Positions 62,456-64,000 of a stretch of 64,000 nucleotides of DNA are shown one piece after another; position 1 is the stretch's first letter, and the number at the start of each line of letters is the position of its first letter. Source of the DNA: an uncultured Paracoccaceae bacterium (GTDB lineage Bacteria > Pseudomonadota > Alphaproteobacteria > Rhodobacterales > Rhodobacteraceae); the NCBI GenBank assembly GCA_947497065.1, contig CANMEQ010000004.1, forward strand, positions 343,670-407,669. The letters run 5' to 3'. The notes below the pieces were generated by a model, which saw only the letters and a program-made list of their open reading frames with translations, was not told the origin of the DNA and searched no databases. Position numbers and translations under genes: made by a program.

Positions 62456-63607
62456 ATGGAAAAACGCGAAATACGAAAAGCTACTCTTCTTATCATGGCG
62501 CTCTTTGCGCTACAGCCCATGGCGTTCGGGTCGTGGTTGGCGATGATCCCACATGTTAAAGAGTCATTGGGGCTTTCGAAGTCCGAATTGGCGGTGGCGC
62601 TTTTGGGGATGCCGCTTGCGTTAATCCCAACGTTGCAATTGGCCAGCCGAATGGTGGCGCGGTTTGGGCCGCGTAAAACCTTCGCACTCATGCTGCCGTT
62701 GCAGGCTGGCGTTGTGGTCTTGCCGTTTGTGGCAACCGGTTTACCAACCCTCTTTCTTGCACTTGCCGTCTTAGGGGCGCTGATCGCCTTCTTAGAGGTT
62801 GCCCTGAATACCTATGCTGGGCGCCTAGAAAAGGCTGCGGGCTTAATCATCATGTCTCGCTGCCATGGTTTCTGGGCCCTTGGCGTTGGGGTTGGGTCAT
62901 TTGTGGCGACCCAGCTGTTTGGTCTTGGCGCAGTTTGGGCTGTTTTCCTAACAAGTGCTTTCGCCGGGGTTTTAGGTGCTTGGGCGGGGCGGAGCCTGCC
63001 GCGTCTTGCGGGAGAGGTTGAAGCCGCAGGTGCTACGCCAAGAAAGTTGCGCGATATGCCGCGGGCTTTATTCCTGATCGCGCTTTTTGTTTTGGCGATA
63101 TCTATTGCTGAAGGCGCGATGTCTGACTGGGCGGCTGTTTATCTAGCAGAACGGCGGGGCGGTAATACAGAGGATGCGGGAATAGCCGTGACCTTCTTTG
63201 CTGGGTGTTTGGCGCTCGGCCGTTTTGTTGGGGACTATCTGAAGCTCAAGCTGGGTGCGCGTGGCGCTGCGCGCCTAACAGTTGGGCTTGCACTCTTGGG
63301 CGTCGCAAGTCTGACACTGCTCAACCCGATTGTGTTCACGTTCATCGGCTATGCATTGATCGGGCTAGGTGTCTCGCTGGGGTTTCCTCTGGGTGTGTCC
63401 CAAGCTGCCGCACTGGACGATACTCATGAAGCGCAGAACATTGCGACCATGGCAATGATCGCAATGACCGGATTCTTAATCGGCCCGCCGGTCATCGGCT
63501 TCATCGCTGAGGGGATATCACTGCGTGTAGGCTTAATGGCACTGTTTCCGGGTTTGATTCTGTCTTTCTGCCTCACACGAATCTTTCCGACTCGCGATTT
63601 GGGGTGA
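62456..63607 (+). CDS. MFS transporter (YbjJ/fucose-permease-like)
   Basis: A 383-aa, 12-helix transporter. QPMAFGSWLAMIPHVKESLGLSKSELAVAL and CHGFWALGVGVGSF resemble the YbjJ branch of the major facilitator superfamily; substrate unknown. ATG 62456 starts 12 bp after msrQ, so it may be co-transcribed. Its stop codon lies in a perfect 8-bp hairpin. Confidence 0.88.
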   Translation: MEKREIRKATLLIMALFALQPMAFGSWLAMIPHVKESLGLSKSELAVALLGMPLALIPTLQLASRMVARFGPRKTFALMLPLQAGVVVLPFVATGLPTLFLALAVLGALIAFLEVALNTYAGRLEKAAGLIIMSRCHGFWALGVGVGSFVATQLFGLGAVWAVFLTSAFAGVLGAWAGRSLPRLAGEVEAAGATPRKLRDMPRALFLIALFVLAISIAEGAMSDWAAVYLAERRGGNTEDAGIAVTFFAGCLALGRFVGDYLKLKLGARGAARLTVGLALLGVASLTLLNPIVFTFIGYALIGLGVSLGFPLGVSQAAALDDTHEAQNIATMAMIAMTGFLIGPPVIGFIAEGISLRVGLMALFPGLILSFCLTRIFPTRDLG

Positions 63608-63623
63608 ATCGGGGGCGATTCAC
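63604..63623 (+). terminator. Perfect hairpin overlapping the MFS stop codon
   Basis: GTGAATCG-GGGG-CGATTCAC. No T-run follows, so it may be a terminator remnant or a 3'-end stabiliser. Confidence 0.4.
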
Positions 63624-64000
63624 GGCAAAATTGGCATACATGCGGTATCGCTAACACTGCGGCCTGTGGATAACCCGAAGTAGGGTGCCCGCAGCCGAAG
63701 TCTCAACGCAATGAAATTCCGTTGGACCTAGGGTCACACGCAATTCATGCAAATCAAGCCACTGAAAATAGGCGATTTTTCATTAATTTCACAAAAAGTA
63801 CATTTTTCCGAAAAAAGGCCTTGCGGGTTCTGCGCGGTAACCTTAGAACCCCCTTCATCAGCAACGCAGACACGCAGCGCTGGACGCCAAACGGACCGGA
63901 CGGAAGCGGAGACGCAGACAGAAGGGAAGGGAAGCGGAGACTAAAAATCAGAGGTATTTGAGGCGGGGCGCGCCAAACAAGTTAGGGCGCACACTGTTTC
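63624..64000. other. Gene-free end of the window
   Basis: About 380 bases without a credible gene (the weak open frame at 63722 has no supporting features). It contains an AT-rich block (63770-63818), then the promoter at 63821-63849, then a GC-rich, purine-rich tract. The layout looks like the leader of a strongly expressed stable-RNA operon that continues past the window, which is inference. Confidence 0.45.
63821..63849 (+). promoter_or_regulatory. Strong promoter pointing out of the window (possible rRNA/tRNA operon)
   Basis: TTGCGG (63821-63826), a 17-nt spacer and TAGAAC (63844-63849), preceded by an A/T-rich block that would act as an UP element. TAGAAC-type -10 boxes are seen in alphaproteobacterial rRNA promoters (from memory). 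Confidence 0.5.

Noticed and set aside
63665..63673. Perfect DnaA box (TGTGGATAA) near the window end
   Set aside because: Only a single copy; about half a copy is expected by chance in 64 kb on both strands, and no dnaA/parA/gidA genes or AT-rich unwinding region accompany it, so no origin is claimed.
63722..63961. 79-codon open frame at the end of the window
   Set aside because: Starts without a ribosome site, overlaps the predicted promoter, and the sequence is low-complexity basic/polar with no recognisable features.
1..64000. CRISPR arrays, insertion sequences, integrases, toxin-antitoxin or defence loci
   Set aside because: No direct-repeat arrays, transposase or integrase motifs, or typical defence-gene families were seen on reading both strands.

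Overview
The window is chromosomal DNA of an alphaproteobacterium, most likely a Rhodobacteraceae (Roseobacter-clade) species. Indicators are the 41-residue L36 protein, an rpoE-chrR singlet-oxygen locus beside an amine oxidase/DUF1365/MFS/DUF3833/SDR operon, a DUF1674 (SdhAF4-like) protein, a DUF3035 lipoprotein, a DinB polymerase with an N-terminal zinc ribbon, and heparinase II/III beside purH. I see no phage, transposase, CRISPR array or plasmid function. Coding density is high and most genes are housekeeping.

Layout. 1-2.9 kb: 3'-truncated gamma-glutamyltransferase-family gene (-), free methionine-R-sulfoxide reductase, XRE-cupin regulator. 2.9-9.7 kb: LysE-type exporter, then a compact methyl-group cassette: two FAD/folate-dependent dimethylglycine/sarcosine dehydrogenase-type proteins flanking a homocysteine S-methyltransferase, plus a tiny membrane protein. 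Together these could take glycine betaine to dimethylglycine, sarcosine and glycine. 9.8-15.2 kb: rarD, rluA-type synthase, an odd kinase fusion, an aldehyde dehydrogenase divergent from a 1-Cys peroxiredoxin, and an L,D-transpeptidase. 15.4-24.8 kb: an rbfA-truB-rpsO-pnp translation/RNA block on the minus strand, interrupted by extra genes (RTX protein, DUF1643, VOC, DUF6404, DUF2233, THUMP methyltransferase), then dapB. 24.9-36.8 kb: small genes, rsmB, heparinase-like gene, purH, lspA, DUF3035, an M16 peptidase pair, mutL and two small lipoproteins.

36.8-43 kb: RpoE-ChrR stress switch with a recognisable TGATCC-N18-TATCAA promoter and the divergent membrane/lipid operon. 43-47.4 kb: several poorly understood genes (duplicated-domain protein, degenerate caspase-like/peptidoglycan-binding protein, secreted PPC-repeat protein). 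47.7-53.5 kb: rpmJ, tRNA-Val(GAC), N-formylglutamate amidohydrolase, dinB, NUDIX hydrolase, SPFH/NfeD pair, two tandem paralogous miniproteins (one only 58 codons), pyrF. 53.5-55.3 kb: DUF3500 protein plus a HupE-like ectodomain without its membrane half. 55.4-63.6 kb: clpB with a sigma-32-type promoter, SDR, FMN-binding glutamate-synthase-like protein, msrP-msrQ and an MFS transporter. The last ~400 bases have no gene but carry an AT-rich block followed by a strong-looking promoter pointing out of the window.

Themes: methionine repair in two compartments (free Met-R-SO reductase, MsrPQ), oxidative/singlet-oxygen response (peroxiredoxin, RpoE-ChrR), and one-carbon catabolism. I found no clear new multi-gene defence or biosynthetic system. 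The most unusual items are the tandem miniproteins, the kinase fused to an ANL-like C-terminal domain, the caspase-like protein lacking its nucleophile, and the duplicated-domain protein.
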